Positions 53,171 through 62,251 of a DNA stretch of 64,000 nt are shown piece by piece. The notes beneath the pieces are model-generated. The model made no database searches. It had not been told where the DNA came from and saw only the letters and a program-made list of their open reading frames with translations. The stretch is from NCBI RefSeq assembly GCF_002868735.1, contig NZ_CP025611.1, positions 676,501 through 740,500 on the forward strand. The letters run 5' to 3'. Origin of the DNA: Niveispirillum cyanobacteriorum. Lineage in GTDB: Bacteria; Pseudomonadota; Alphaproteobacteria; Azospirillales; Azospirillaceae. Within the stretch, counting starts at the first letter, position 1. The number at the start of each line of letters is the position of its first letter. The position numbers and the translations under genes are program-made.

Positions 53171-53608
53171 TCAAAAGCCGGGTGTCTGGCCCTTGTTCCC
53201 ATAAAGCGCCTCCGGTGACAGCAGCACCGGGTCGGTGATAGTCAGGCCCTCGGTGTCGGCGCGGCGGTAGAAGCAGGACCGGCGGCCGGTGTGACAGGCG
53301 GGGCCCTGCTGATCGACACGCAGCAGGATCGTATCGCCATCGCAATCAACCCGCCATTCGATCAGCATCTGCACCTGACCGGAGCTTTCACCCTTGCGCC
53401 AGAAATTCTGGCGCGAGCGGGACCAGTAGCAGACGCGGCCTGTGCGCAGGGTCTCCGCGATGCTGTCGCGGTTCATCCAGGCCATCATCAGCACTTCGCC
53501 GCTGTCATGCTGCTGGGCGATGGCGGGGACCAGACCGTCAGCATCAAACTTAACGGCGGCGATCGCGGCCTCAATGCTGGCATCGGGCAGGGGAAAGGTG
53601 CTCATCAT
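53171..53608 (-). CDS. hisI: Phosphoribosyl-AMP cyclohydrolase
   Basis: HisI opens the ring of phosphoribosyl-AMP in histidine synthesis. The 145-residue protein has the family core: [33 protein letters not shown], the metal-binding [12 protein letters not shown] and [11 protein letters not shown]. It stands alone rather than in a his operon, overlapping the stop of metC by 4 bases. Confidence 0.95.
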   Translation of the reverse strand: MMSTFPLPDASIEAAIAAVKFDADGLVPAIAQQHDSGEVLMMAWMNRDSIAETLRTGRVCYWSRSRQNFWRKGESSGQVQMLIEWRVDCDGDTILLRVDQQGPACHTGRRSCFYRRADTEGLTITDPVLLSPEALYGNKGQTPGF

Positions 53609-54807
53609 GCCTCCAGCGCCGCCTTCAGGCGGGCGAAGCCCGCGTCCAGATCGGCGATCAGATCATCCACATCCTCCAGCCCGATATGCAGCCGGACCAG
53701 TTCCCCGCCCGTCCAGGAGACGGCGGTGCGGATGGAGGTGGGATTTGAGGGCAGGATCAGGCTTTCAAAGCCGCCCCAGCTATAGCCCATACCGAAATGC
53801 GCCATGCCATCAACCATGGCGGCCATCGCCTTGCGCGGGGTGGGGGCCATTTCAAAGGCGAACAGGCCACAGGCGCCGGTAAAGTCGCGCTTCCAAAGGT
53901 CGTGGCCGGGGCAGGCGGGCAATGCTGGGTGACGCACCCGCGTCACCTCTGGCCTGGTTTCCAACCACTGCGCCACTTTCAGGCCGGACTCGTGATGACG
54001 GCGCATGCGCACGGGCAGGCTGCGCAGGCCACGCAGCCCCAGGAACAGCTCATCGGCAGACGCGCAGGCACCCAGTTCCACCGCCGTCTTTTTCAGCCGC
54101 AGCCAGTGATCCTGCCGCGCACAGACGGCGACACCCAGGCTGGCATCGGAATGGCCGCCCACATATTTGGTTGCCGACTGGATGGAGACATGAACGCCAT
54201 GCTTCAACGGCTTGAACAGCAGGCCCGCCGCCCAGGTATTGTCGATCATCACGACAATGTCGGCATTGGCGGCGGTGACAGCGGCACTGATGGCCGGCAC
54301 GTCCTGCACCTCGAAGGTCAGCGATCCCGGCGATTCCAGGAACACGATCTTCGTGGTCGGGCGCAGAAGGCTGGTGATGCCGGCACCAATGCCAGGATCG
54401 AAATATTCCACCGTCACGCCGGACCGCGACAGGATGCCATTGGCGAAGTTGCGCGTAGGGGCATAGGCGGTGTCAGCAATCAGCACATGGTCGCCATGGC
54501 GGGTGAATGCCAGAAGACTGCTGGTGATGGCCTGCAAGCCCGACGCATAGGACACGGCGGCGTGGCCTTCCTCCAGCTCCGTCATCGCGGCTTCGAAAGC
54601 ATGGCTGGACGGGTTGCCTGTACGGCCATAGCGCACGGTGCGTAGGGCCGGATCATAGGCGTCCAGTTCCGCTAGCGTCGGGAACAGCACCGTTGAGGCA
54701 CGAAAGGGCGGGATATTCACGGCCCCGCCAAACTTCTCCGGTGCGCGGCCCGCGTGGATCAGGCGTGTATTCTCGGCGAACGGCTGGTCGCGGTCATGCG
54801 TGCTCAT
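53605..54807 (-). CDS. metC: Cystathionine beta-lyase-type PLP enzyme
   Basis: The 400-residue Cys/Met-metabolism enzyme has [15 protein letters not shown] near 63, YASGLQA, the [15 protein letters not shown] segment with the cofactor Asp, and the PLP lysine in [11 protein letters not shown]. This is the MetC branch (cystathionine to homocysteine), but gamma-type activities cannot be excluded. It overlaps a GNAT gene upstream by 4 bases and hisI downstream by 4 bases. Confidence 0.88.
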   Translation of the reverse strand: MSTHDRDQPFAENTRLIHAGRAPEKFGGAVNIPPFRASTVLFPTLAELDAYDPALRTVRYGRTGNPSSHAFEAAMTELEEGHAAVSYASGLQAITSSLLAFTRHGDHVLIADTAYAPTRNFANGILSRSGVTVEYFDPGIGAGITSLLRPTTKIVFLESPGSLTFEVQDVPAISAAVTAANADIVVMIDNTWAAGLLFKPLKHGVHVSIQSATKYVGGHSDASLGVAVCARQDHWLRLKKTAVELGACASADELFLGLRGLRSLPVRMRRHHESGLKVAQWLETRPEVTRVRHPALPACPGHDLWKRDFTGACGLFAFEMAPTPRKAMAAMVDGMAHFGMGYSWGGFESLILPSNPTSIRTAVSWTGGELVRLHIGLEDVDDLIADLDAGFARLKAALEA

Positions 54808-55430
54808 GCGGGAGTGGCCTTTGACGGGGGCAACTGCGGGGCGGGCAGGGGGATATGGGACCCGGCGGTCAGCGGTATCAGGCCCGCCAGACGCGGATCG
54901 GGATCAAAGCGCACTTCCTGGCCGACAGGGCGGAAGCCCGCCTTTTGATAGGTCATCAGGGCGCGCGGATGGTCCAGGTCGCAGGTATTGACGGTCACCT
55001 TCTCCACCCCGGCCCCGTTCCATGCCGCCTCGACCGCCCAATCCAGCAGCCAGGGACCGATGCCCTTGCCGATGAATTCGGGGATCAGGCCCAGATATTG
55101 GATTTCGCAAGCCCCCGGATTGGTGCGGCTCAATTCCACATAGCCGGCGGGAACCCCGCTGATATACGCGACATAGATTTCCACCCGCTCATCGGCCAGG
55201 ATGGCGCGCAGCTCGTCCGCCGGCATGGCCCGGCGGAACCACCAGAGCCATTCCTCGCCCACAGTGTCATAGAGGTATCGGTAGAAGGAGAAGGTGCAGT
55301 TCTCCGCCCGCAGCAGCGACAGCCCATGCGGATGCGGCCGTTGCCGGCGCATCGGCTTGGCCGTCATCTCCAGATAGGTCACCGTGACCTTGATATGGCC
55401 CGGCGGCGGGGTGGGGAGGCTGTCGGTCAT
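54804..55430 (-). CDS. GNAT family N-acetyltransferase
   Basis: The 208-residue protein has the GNAT acetyl-CoA segment QYLGLIPEFIGKGIGPWLL (about 121-139) followed by NTCDLDHPRALMTYQKAGF, the beta5-alpha4 signature. The acceptor substrate is unknown. It overlaps metC by 4 bases. Confidence 0.88.
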   Translation of the reverse strand: MTDSLPTPPPGHIKVTVTYLEMTAKPMRRQRPHPHGLSLLRAENCTFSFYRYLYDTVGEEWLWWFRRAMPADELRAILADERVEIYVAYISGVPAGYVELSRTNPGACEIQYLGLIPEFIGKGIGPWLLDWAVEAAWNGAGVEKVTVNTCDLDHPRALMTYQKAGFRPVGQEVRFDPDPRLAGLIPLTAGSHIPLPAPQLPPSKATPA

Positions 55431-55528
55431 GCCTGCTTCTCCTTTGATCAGCCCACAATAACGCCTGTGATGCTCTGATCGACCCCGCGTCCGTCAATCC
55501 TCCCCTTACACTTCAAGGGGTTGACAGC

Positions 55529-56383
55529 TCAAGCCGCAGGGCCGGTCGCCACCGGCAGATCGCTGCGCCCGCCCCATTCGGTCCACGACCCGTCATAAAG
55601 CGCCACATTGTCGACGCCCAGGCGGTAAAGCCCCAGCGTCAGGACGGCGGCCGTAACGCCGCTGCCGCAAGACGTCGTGATGGGCTTGGACAGGTCGATG
55701 CCGGCCCGTGAGAACCGGTCGCCCAGGGCGTCGCCGGTCAGCATCAGTTTGGTTTCCGGGTCCAGGATGTCGCCGAAGGGCAGGTTGCGGGCACCGGGGA
55801 TATGGCCGCCACGCAGACCGGCGCGCGGTTCCGGCGTGGTCCCCTCAAACCGGCCAGCGGCACGGGCGTCCAGAACCTGTTCGGCACCGATTTCCAGATT
55901 GGCCCGCATATCCTCCACCGACCTCACAAGATGGGCGCGGTAATGCGGGGTGAACTTGCCCTGCGCAGGGGCCGTCAGCGGTCCTGTTTCTACCGGGCCG
56001 CCGATATTGATCCAGCCCGGCAGCCCACCATCCAGCACGAAAACATTGTCATGGCCAAACACGCGGAACATCCACCAGGCGCGTGCAGCACTGGACAGGC
56101 CCGTCACATCATAGACGACGACGATACTGTCTGACCCGACGCCCAGCGCCTCCACCGACGCCTTGAAGCTTTCCGGAGTGGGCAACATGTGGGGAAGGGG
56201 GCTGTTGGGATCGGAAATAGCGTCAATGTCAAAGAACTGCGCCCCGGGGATACGCTTGGTCACGCATTCCGCCTTCGGGTCGCGCTGGGCTGCCGGCATA
56301 TGCCAGGACGCATCCAGAAGGCGGAGCTTCGGATTGCGCAGTTCCGTTTCCAGCCACAGCGGGGAAACCAACGGGTCCGTCAT
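55529..56383 (-). CDS. sseA: 3-mercaptopyruvate sulfurtransferase
   Basis: The 284-residue protein has two rhodanese domains: the inactive N-terminal one (LLDASWHMP, VVVYDVTG) and the active C-terminal one with CGSGVTA, the loop typical of mercaptopyruvate rather than thiosulfate sulfurtransferases. It moves sulfur from 3-mercaptopyruvate to thiol acceptors or cyanide. It belongs to a leftward sulfur-metabolism block with cysteine synthase and metC. Confidence 0.93.
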   Translation of the reverse strand: MTDPLVSPLWLETELRNPKLRLLDASWHMPAAQRDPKAECVTKRIPGAQFFDIDAISDPNSPLPHMLPTPESFKASVEALGVGSDSIVVVYDVTGLSSAARAWWMFRVFGHDNVFVLDGGLPGWINIGGPVETGPLTAPAQGKFTPHYRAHLVRSVEDMRANLEIGAEQVLDARAAGRFEGTTPEPRAGLRGGHIPGARNLPFGDILDPETKLMLTGDALGDRFSRAGIDLSKPITTSCGSGVTAAVLTLGLYRLGVDNVALYDGSWTEWGGRSDLPVATGPAA

Positions 56384-56426
56384 CGCACGCTCTCCGATCC
56401 TGGAATAATGTCAAACGAGTATCTGT

Positions 56427-56819
56427 TCAGCCCTTGGTAGCGCGTGTCTTCGGCTTGTTCAATGAAGCTGCCGCCAGGATCAGGGCCTTGAAGGCCTCGG
56501 TATCAATCGTGCTATCCCGGAGCAGATCCAGGGCGCGGCGGGCATTGCCATCCAGGCTGGCATTGAACAGCCCGGCCGGGTCCTCCACCGACGCGCCCTT
56601 GGCAAAGGTCAGCTTGACCTTGTCCTTGTAGGTCTCACCGGTGCAGATGATGCCATGGCGCTCCCAGACCGGAACGCCACCCCATTTCACCATTTCCACC
56701 ACATCGGGCAGCGCTTCATGGATCAAGGCGCGCATGCGGGCCAGGGTTTCACCCCGCCAATCGCCCAGTTCGGCGATGCGCGCGTCGATCTGCTGGGTGG
56801 TGTTGGGGGCTTCGGTCAT
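56427..56819 (-). CDS. DUF1801 domain protein
   Basis: The 130-residue protein has the DUF1801 (YdhG-like) pattern: LARMRALIHEALPDVVEMVKWGG, WERHGIICTGETYKDKVKLTF and a final basic tail. Function unsettled. The start ATG 56819 follows GAGGG and sits 10 bases after the alaX stop; a start 18 bases earlier would overlap alaX. Confidence 0.85.
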   Translation of the reverse strand: MTEAPNTTQQIDARIAELGDWRGETLARMRALIHEALPDVVEMVKWGGVPVWERHGIICTGETYKDKVKLTFAKGASVEDPAGLFNASLDGNARRALDLLRDSTIDTEAFKALILAAASLNKPKTRATKG

Positions 56820-56829
56820 GATGGAGCCC

Positions 56830-57564
56830 TCAGTCACGCAGCGCCAGCTGCACGCGCCGGTTCTGCTTGCCCTTGTTTTCGATCTTCACAATCGTGATGC
56901 CGCCAATTTCGCCCGTCCGTGCCACATGGGTGCCGCCGCAGGGTTGCAGGTCAATGATGGCGTCGTCAGTGCCGATCTGAAGCAGGCGGACCGAGCCGGA
57001 CCCGGTGGGCGGCTTCACCGACATGGTGCGGACCAGATCGGGCGTGGCTTCCAGTTCCGCATCCGTGATGGTGCGTTCGCGGACGGGGTGGTTGGCGGCG
57101 ATCAACTCATTCACCGCCGTCTCAATCTGTTCCTTGTCCAGGCTGGCCGACGGCACATCGAAATCCAGGCGCGAGCGGTCGGCCCCCACCTGTCCGCCTG
57201 TCACGGCGCCCGGCACCACCGCGCACAGCAGGTGCAAGGTAGTGTGCATGCGCATGTGGCGGTAGCGGCGCTCCCAGTCGATCTTCTGCGTCACGCGCGC
57301 ACCTGCGGGTGGCAAGACTGCGTCGGGGGTGGGAATGTGCAAGACTTGGTCGCCGCGTTCCACCAGCGCCTCGGCCTTGCGCGCATCAATGATGGCGGTG
57401 CTGCCGCCGTCCCAGGTCAGGCTGCCCGTATCACCTGGCTGCCCGCCGCCATTGGGGTAGAAAAGCGTGCGGTCCAGAAGGATGCCTTCCGGCCCCGCTG
57501 CCACTACTACCGCGTCAGCTTCAACCTGGTACGGATCGTCACGGAACAGCAGGGTCATGGGCAT
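56830..57564 (-). CDS. alaX: Free-standing alanyl-tRNA editing protein (AlaX type)
   Basis: AlaX hydrolyses mischarged Ser- or Gly-tRNA(Ala). The 244-residue protein corresponds to the editing part of AlaRS, with PNGGGQPGDTG, the metal-binding MHTTLHLL and the CGGTHV motif near residue 210. It has no aminoacylation domain. It is 11 bases downstream of cysteine synthase. Confidence 0.93.
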   Translation of the reverse strand: MPMTLLFRDDPYQVEADAVVVAAGPEGILLDRTLFYPNGGGQPGDTGSLTWDGGSTAIIDARKAEALVERGDQVLHIPTPDAVLPPAGARVTQKIDWERRYRHMRMHTTLHLLCAVVPGAVTGGQVGADRSRLDFDVPSASLDKEQIETAVNELIAANHPVRERTITDAELEATPDLVRTMSVKPPTGSGSVRLLQIGTDDAIIDLQPCGGTHVARTGEIGGITIVKIENKGKQNRRVQLALRD

Positions 57565-57575
57565 CCACCTTCAAT

Positions 57576-58577
57576 TCATTCAAGCCAAGTTGGCACCGGC
57601 AGACCTTTTTCGCGCAGGAAGGCGGGATTGAACAGCTTCGATTGATAGCGTGAGCCGCCATCGCACAGGATGGTCACAACCGTGTGGCCCGGCCCCAGTG
57701 CCTTGGCGACCTTGATGGCGGCACCAACATTGATGCCGCTGGACCCGCCCAGCACCAGACCCTCGTTCTTCAGCAGGTCGAAAACGATGGGCAGTGCCTC
57801 CTCATCCGTCACCTGAACGGCGTCGTCGATGGGTGCATCGACCAGATTAGCCGTGACTCGGCCCTGACCGATGCCTTCGGTGATGGAATTGCCCTCGGAC
57901 TTCAGTTCGCCGGTCTTCTTCCAGCTGAACAGGGCCGATCCCATCGGGTCGGCCAGCACGATCTTCACATCCGGTTTGCGTTCCTTCAGCGCCAGTGCGA
58001 TGCCGGCCAGGGTGCCGCCGGTGCCGGTGGCGCAAGTGAAGGCGTCGACCTTGCCGCCCAGTTGTTCGAAAATCTCCGGCCCCGTGGTCCGGCGATGGCC
58101 CTCACGATTGGCGAGATTGTCGAACTGGTTGGCCCAGATGGCGCCGTTCGGCTCCGTAGCGGCCAGTTCCTCAGCAATGCGGCGGGATACATGCACGTAA
58201 TTGCCCGGATCCTTGAAGGGCACGGCAGGCACCAGCCGCAGATCAGCCCCGCACAGGCGCAGCATGTCCTTCTTTTCCTGGCTCTGCGTTTCCGGCATCA
58301 CGATGACGGTACGGAAACCCAGGGCATTGCCGACAAGGGCCAGGCCGATGCCAGTATTGCCGGCGGTCCCCTCCACAATCGTGCCGCCGGGGCGCAACTG
58401 CCCGCGCTCAATCGCGTCCTGTACGATGGCCAGGGCGGCGCGGTCCTTCACCGACCCGCCGGGGTTCAGGAATTCGGCCTTGCCATAAATATTGCAACCC
58501 GTGAGGTCCGACGGGCCCTTCAGGCGGATCAGGGGGGTGCGACCGATGCTGTCCAGGAATCCGGTGCGTACATCCAC
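57576..58577 (-). CDS. Cysteine synthase family PLP enzyme
   Basis: The 333-residue protein has the beta-family PLP lysine in NPGGSVKDRAA, the phosphate loop GTAGNTGIGLA, ATGTGGTLAG and GGSSGINVGAA. O-acetylserine sulfhydrylase activity is expected from family membership; cystathionine beta-synthase-like activity is possible. The GTG 58577 start (VDVRTGFLD) with AAGG upstream is preferred; an ATG at 58616 would add 13 residues. It heads the cysteine synthase-alaX-DUF1801-sseA cluster. Confidence 0.9.
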   Translation of the reverse strand: MDVRTGFLDSIGRTPLIRLKGPSDLTGCNIYGKAEFLNPGGSVKDRAALAIVQDAIERGQLRPGGTIVEGTAGNTGIGLALVGNALGFRTVIVMPETQSQEKKDMLRLCGADLRLVPAVPFKDPGNYVHVSRRIAEELAATEPNGAIWANQFDNLANREGHRRTTGPEIFEQLGGKVDAFTCATGTGGTLAGIALALKERKPDVKIVLADPMGSALFSWKKTGELKSEGNSITEGIGQGRVTANLVDAPIDDAVQVTDEEALPIVFDLLKNEGLVLGGSSGINVGAAIKVAKALGPGHTVVTILCDGGSRYQSKLFNPAFLREKGLPVPTWLE

Positions 58578-58714
58578 GGTAAATAACCTTGGTTCATGTG
58601 TGAAACTTAGGATCAAATATGGCCGCGCGGCTGCGGAATTACCAGGGGTGGTTCCGCACCGCAGATTATCGGTTGTTGCAATGCGGGGTGTAGAATTCCT
58701 TAAACCACACCGGC

Positions 58715-59344
58715 CTAGCGCCTCAACGCCTCGCGGTGGCGTGCGAACCAGGACAGGCCCAGAAGGGTGAAGCCGCTGGGTACACGGTTTTCATCCATCA
58801 GGGCGATGGCCCTCTCGGCGGGGACCAGATGAACGCGGATATCCTCTACCTCTTCCTCCACCCCATGAATGCCGCCAATGCCGGTGCTGTCGACCAGGCC
58901 CGCGAATATCTCCACAATCTCGGTGCAGCCACCGGGGCTGGGCAGCATGGAATAGATAAGCCGCACATTATAAGGCACGCAGCCCGCTTCCTCCTGCGCC
59001 TCGCGCACGGCGACGTCTGCCGCATTCTCTCCGGGCTTCACCATGCCGGCCACGAATTCCAGCATCCAGGGATTAACCCCGGCGGCAAAGGCACCCACCC
59101 GGAATTGTTCCACCATGACCAGAAGATCGGCTTTCGGATCGTACAGTACGATGGCAACCGCATAGCTGCGGTAGCAGACATCCCGTTCGATCATGGGCGT
59201 CATCCCGCCCGCGAACCGTTCATGACGCAGCCTCATGACGGAAAAATCCATGAACCCCCGGTGCCGGAAGTCATTCTCCGTCATCTCCACGCGCGTGGGG
59301 CTGTCCTGGCCGGGCAGGGGCGGGTGGTTGGGAAGGCGGGTCAT
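58715..59344 (-). CDS. Nudix hydrolase, ADP-ribose pyrophosphatase-like
   Basis: The 209-residue protein contains a full Nudix box (from GMVKPGENAADV to REAQEEAG) after EFVA, which is typical of ADP-ribose or nucleoside-diphosphate-sugar pyrophosphatases. A C-terminal helix region completes the fold. It is divergent from the hydrolase-OsmC fusion with 101 bases between starts. Confidence 0.92.
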   Translation of the reverse strand: MTRLPNHPPLPGQDSPTRVEMTENDFRHRGFMDFSVMRLRHERFAGGMTPMIERDVCYRSYAVAIVLYDPKADLLVMVEQFRVGAFAAGVNPWMLEFVAGMVKPGENAADVAVREAQEEAGCVPYNVRLIYSMLPSPGGCTEIVEIFAGLVDSTGIGGIHGVEEEVEDIRVHLVPAERAIALMDENRVPSGFTLLGLSWFARHREALRR

Positions 59345-59445
59345 GAAGCATCCATCGGTTGGTAAATCACTTGCGCCGGCCCATGGCCCCGGTCCAGCTT
59401 AGGGACCGTACAGGTTAACTTGGGCAAAAGCAGACGGGGGCCACG

Positions 59446-60675
59446 ATGGCGCGCGTGACGCAGGATTTCAACTTCGCCGGTTCGACTGGGGCCACGCTTT
59501 CGGGGCGGATTGACCTGCCGGACGGGCATCCGGTGGCCACCGCGATCTTTGCCCACTGCTTTACCTGCAATAAGGATTACCACGCCTCGGCCCGAATCAG
59601 TCGGGGGCTGGCGGAACGCGGCTGGGCCGTTCTGCGCTTTGATTTCACAGGGTTGGGGGCCAGCGGCGGCGCCTTTGACGAGACGAATTTCTCCACCAAT
59701 GTGGCCGACCTTCTGTCCGCCGCTGCCGCCCTGACGGTGGAGATATCGGCCCCACGCCTGTTGATTGGACACAGCCTGGGTGGAACGGCGGTGATGCGCG
59801 CGGCGCAGGACCTGCCGTCGGTCGGTGCGGTCGTCACCGTCAATTCACCGTCCGGCCCGCACACCCTGCTCGCCAAGATCGCCGGTCGCGATGCGGAGAT
59901 GCAGCGGGACGGGCGGGTGCAGTTGAATGTCGGCGACCGGGAAATGCCGATCACGGCGGATTTCGTGGCCGATGTCGCGCGCCATGACATGGCATCCGTC
60001 ATCGGCGGGCTGGGTCGTCCGCTGCTCGTCCTGCATGATCCCAAGGACCCGGTGGTACCGCTGGCAGAGGCGGACCGCATCATATCGCTGGCCCAGCATC
60101 CGAAAAGCTTCGTGGCGCTGGATGGGGCCGGGCATCTGGTGGCCGATCAACGCAATACGGCTTTCGTGGCCGGGCTGATCGACGGCTGGGCCCGCCGTGC
60201 TCTGCGCCTGGACGCCGCCAATGCGCCCAAACCGGTTGGGGCTGAACATGAAGGCCCTGTCACCGTCGCGGAGACGGGGGAGGGCACCTTCCACAATCTG
60301 GTCACGGCGGCGGGTATCCGCTTCACGGCGGATGAGCCGACGCATGTGGGCGGTACGGGCCTTGGCCCCAACCCTTATGAACTGCTGCAGGCGGCACTGG
60401 GTGCCTGCACCTCCATGACGATCCGCATGTACGCCAACCGCAAGAACCTGCCCCTGACCCGCGTCTCCGTGGTCGTCAGCCATGAAAAGCGCGACCCGCA
60501 GGAGGGTGAGGTGACGGAGAATGCGGGCGGCAAGGTCGATCATTTCACCCGCACCATCACGCTGGAAGGCAAGCTGGACGAGGCACAGCGCCAGCGCCTG
60601 CTCGAAATCGCCGGCAATTGCCCCGTGCACCGCACCCTGCGCAGCCGGGCCAGCATTGACAGCCTGCTGGCCTGA
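59446..60675 (+). CDS. Fused alpha/beta hydrolase-OsmC protein
   Basis: Residues 1-255 are an alpha/beta hydrolase with GHSLGGT (Ser110), a DPKDPVVPL acid region and DGAGHLV histidine. Residues ~270-409 are an OsmC-type peroxiredoxin with Cys321 (LGACTSMT) and Cys392 (GNCPVHRTL), the peroxidatic and resolving cysteines. The fusion is known in diverse bacteria and suggests linked esterase and thiol-peroxide activities. The product is cytoplasmic. A 63-residue gene with a hidden ribosome binding site follows. Confidence 0.94.
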   Translation: MARVTQDFNFAGSTGATLSGRIDLPDGHPVATAIFAHCFTCNKDYHASARISRGLAERGWAVLRFDFTGLGASGGAFDETNFSTNVADLLSAAAALTVEISAPRLLIGHSLGGTAVMRAAQDLPSVGAVVTVNSPSGPHTLLAKIAGRDAEMQRDGRVQLNVGDREMPITADFVADVARHDMASVIGGLGRPLLVLHDPKDPVVPLAEADRIISLAQHPKSFVALDGAGHLVADQRNTAFVAGLIDGWARRALRLDAANAPKPVGAEHEGPVTVAETGEGTFHNLVTAAGIRFTADEPTHVGGTGLGPNPYELLQAALGACTSMTIRMYANRKNLPLTRVSVVVSHEKRDPQEGEVTENAGGKVDHFTRTITLEGKLDEAQRQRLLEIAGNCPVHRTLRSRASIDSLLA

Positions 60676-60689
60676 AGGTCACGGGAACC

Positions 60690-60735
60690 CTCCTTCCTTC
60701 GCTGCCGTTGTTTGAATGGACAGAGAAGGAAGGAG
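60690..60735 (+). promoter_or_regulatory. 11-bp stem sequestering the ribosome binding site of the 63-residue gene
   Basis: CTCCTTCCTTC (60690-60700) is perfectly complementary to GAAGGAAGGAG (60725-60735), which is the only ribosome binding site for the ATG at 60742. A 24-base loop separates them. No U-run follows, so a terminator is unlikely. The layout fits translational control by RNA structure (thermosensor, sRNA or protein target). Confidence 0.55.
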
Positions 60736-60741
60736 CGGGTT

Positions 60742-60933
60742 ATGGCCATCCGGACCGATCATGAACTGGAGAATGCCGTTCAGGAATATCAGCGGCTGCG
60801 CAATGCCCCTGAAGGTTCCGACAGTGCCGCCCGCAGAGAAGCCCTGAACGCCGATATCCAGACCTATTATCATCAACATAAGCAGAACCTTCGCCCGGCA
60901 AAGCCGCGTACTGAGCCGCTGACCAAGGGCTGA
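60742..60933 (+). CDS. Small soluble protein of unknown function
   Basis: The 63-residue product starts MAIRTDHELENAV, is mostly helical and charged, and ends PAKPRTEPLTKG. The start is strongly supported by GAAGGAAGGAG just upstream, although that site is inside a stable stem. It follows the OsmC fusion gene by 66 bases and may be co-transcribed with it. No family is recognised. Confidence 0.7.
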   Translation: MAIRTDHELENAVQEYQRLRNAPEGSDSAARREALNADIQTYYHQHKQNLRPAKPRTEPLTKG

Positions 60934-61009
60934 TCCCCTTGCTCTCCCTTTGCAATCCCTCCGGCACAGCATAGGATATGGGTCTGATGCCGAGGGGGAG
61001 AGGGCGATT

Positions 61010-61249
61010 TTGCGTCGCGGTGATAATTGCTACAGCTGCCGGTTCTGGGTGGGGCATGGGGTGCGGGAACGCGGACCGAAGGGCACATGCCGCCGGTATC
61101 CGCCCGTTGTAACGGACCGCTATCCATCGGGTGCCATGCCGACCACGAATTTCACCGACTGGTGCGGGGAATGGCAGCGCAATGCCGGTGCGCGGGAAGC
61201 ACCGGAAGCGGAAATGCCCGGCAGTTCCACCCTGTATGATGATATGTGA
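61010..61249 (+). CDS. Small four-cysteine protein, possible zinc-binding
   Basis: The frame contains NCYSCRFW, GTCRRYPP and WCGEW, giving a CxxC-x(n)-C-x(n)-C layout typical of small metal-binding proteins. It has no usable ATG; TTG 61010 with GGAGAGG six bases upstream is preferred (79 residues), while TTG 60950 would give 99 residues. No family name is certain. Confidence 0.65.
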   Translation: MRRGDNCYSCRFWVGHGVRERGPKGTCRRYPPVVTDRYPSGAMPTTNFTDWCGEWQRNAGAREAPEAEMPGSSTLYDDM

Positions 61250-61289
61250 CGTGTAGAGCGTCAAAACACACAATTGTCTGTGTAGCTGT

Positions 61290-61315
61290 CGGCCTATGAA
61301 ACTGGACATAGGCCG
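61290..61315 (+). terminator. Perfect 9-bp hairpin after the four-cysteine gene
   Basis: CGGCCTATG and CATAGGCCG flank an 8-base loop 40 bases past the stop, followed by CTGTTTA. A second small inverted repeat (ACACA/TGTGT) lies just before it. Likely a terminator with a weak U-run. Confidence 0.5.
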
Positions 61316-61423
61316 CTGTTTACCCGTTGCGCGAACGTTCAGGTTGGTGCGTACTTAATGCCATCCAGGTTGCAGTAGCAGCCGCTTTCATATGGATGGA
61401 ACGTGGATCTGGTTGGTTCGGGT

Positions 61424-62239
61424 ATGCTGACGGGGAAAAAGGGGCGGTTGGCTCTCGGGCTTTCCGTGCTGACATGCCTGATGTCTGCTGTTGCCGTGCC
61501 TGCCCAGCAGGCCCGTAAACCCGAACCGCCGCTGCTGCTTCTGACAGAGCCCAATCCGCCGGTCAATTTCACTGACCCCTTGACCGGGCAGATCATTGGC
61601 CTTGCCGCTGATAAGGTCCGCCTGATCATGCAGGAAACGGGATTGGCGCATGAGATACGGATCATGCCCTGGCCAGAGGCGCAGGCCATGGTCGATAATA
61701 CCCCCAATGCCTGCATCTTTCTGATGAACCTCACTGATGAACGTCGGCCCAACTATCAATGGGTGGTGCCATTGATGGAGGGGGGCTGGGCTCTCTTTGC
61801 GCCGCTGGGCTTTCAACGGCGGATCAATGGTCCAGCAGACTTGTCAGGTCTGCGCATCGCAGTGCAGGGGGGCGCGGCGGTGGAGAAGCATCTGATCGAG
61901 CTGACCCGCGACGTGCCCAACGTTACCCTGGTGGCGCAGGAGGGGGCTGCTGAAATCGGCAGCATTTTCAACGGCAAGGCCGACTTGTACGCGGGTGGCG
62001 CCTGGGCCGCGCCTTATCAGGCACGCCAAGTGGATATGCCGGTCCGGATGGTCATGCGGCTTACCCGGTCAATCGGCGCCATGGCTTGTAACAAGAAGGT
62101 GCCAGCCCCTACGATCGCGCGCATGCAGAAAGCGCTGGATGCGATCATCGCCGATGGCAGGGCGGGCGCCGTGGAGCGGCGGTACAGTACGCCCGGTTCA
62201 TGGGGCGGATGGGGGCAGGACCGTCGCCCGCCCTCCTGA
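61424..62239 (+). CDS. Periplasmic solute-binding-type protein (family 3)
   Basis: The 271-residue product has a signal peptide (MLTGKKGRLALGLSVL start, cleavage near AVPAQQ), then features of family 3 solute-binding proteins: TGQIIGLAADKVRLIM, DLSGLRIAVQGGAAVEKHL and a C-terminal helix (IARMQKALDAIIADG). No ABC permease or ATPase genes are near, so it may act as an orphan binding or sensor protein. ATG 61424 is preferred over GTG 61403, although both are possible. Confidence 0.8.
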   Translation: MLTGKKGRLALGLSVLTCLMSAVAVPAQQARKPEPPLLLLTEPNPPVNFTDPLTGQIIGLAADKVRLIMQETGLAHEIRIMPWPEAQAMVDNTPNACIFLMNLTDERRPNYQWVVPLMEGGWALFAPLGFQRRINGPADLSGLRIAVQGGAAVEKHLIELTRDVPNVTLVAQEGAAEIGSIFNGKADLYAGGAWAAPYQARQVDMPVRMVMRLTRSIGAMACNKKVPAPTIARMQKALDAIIADGRAGAVERRYSTPGSWGGWGQDRRPPS

Positions 62240-62251
62240 CAACTCTACTGG

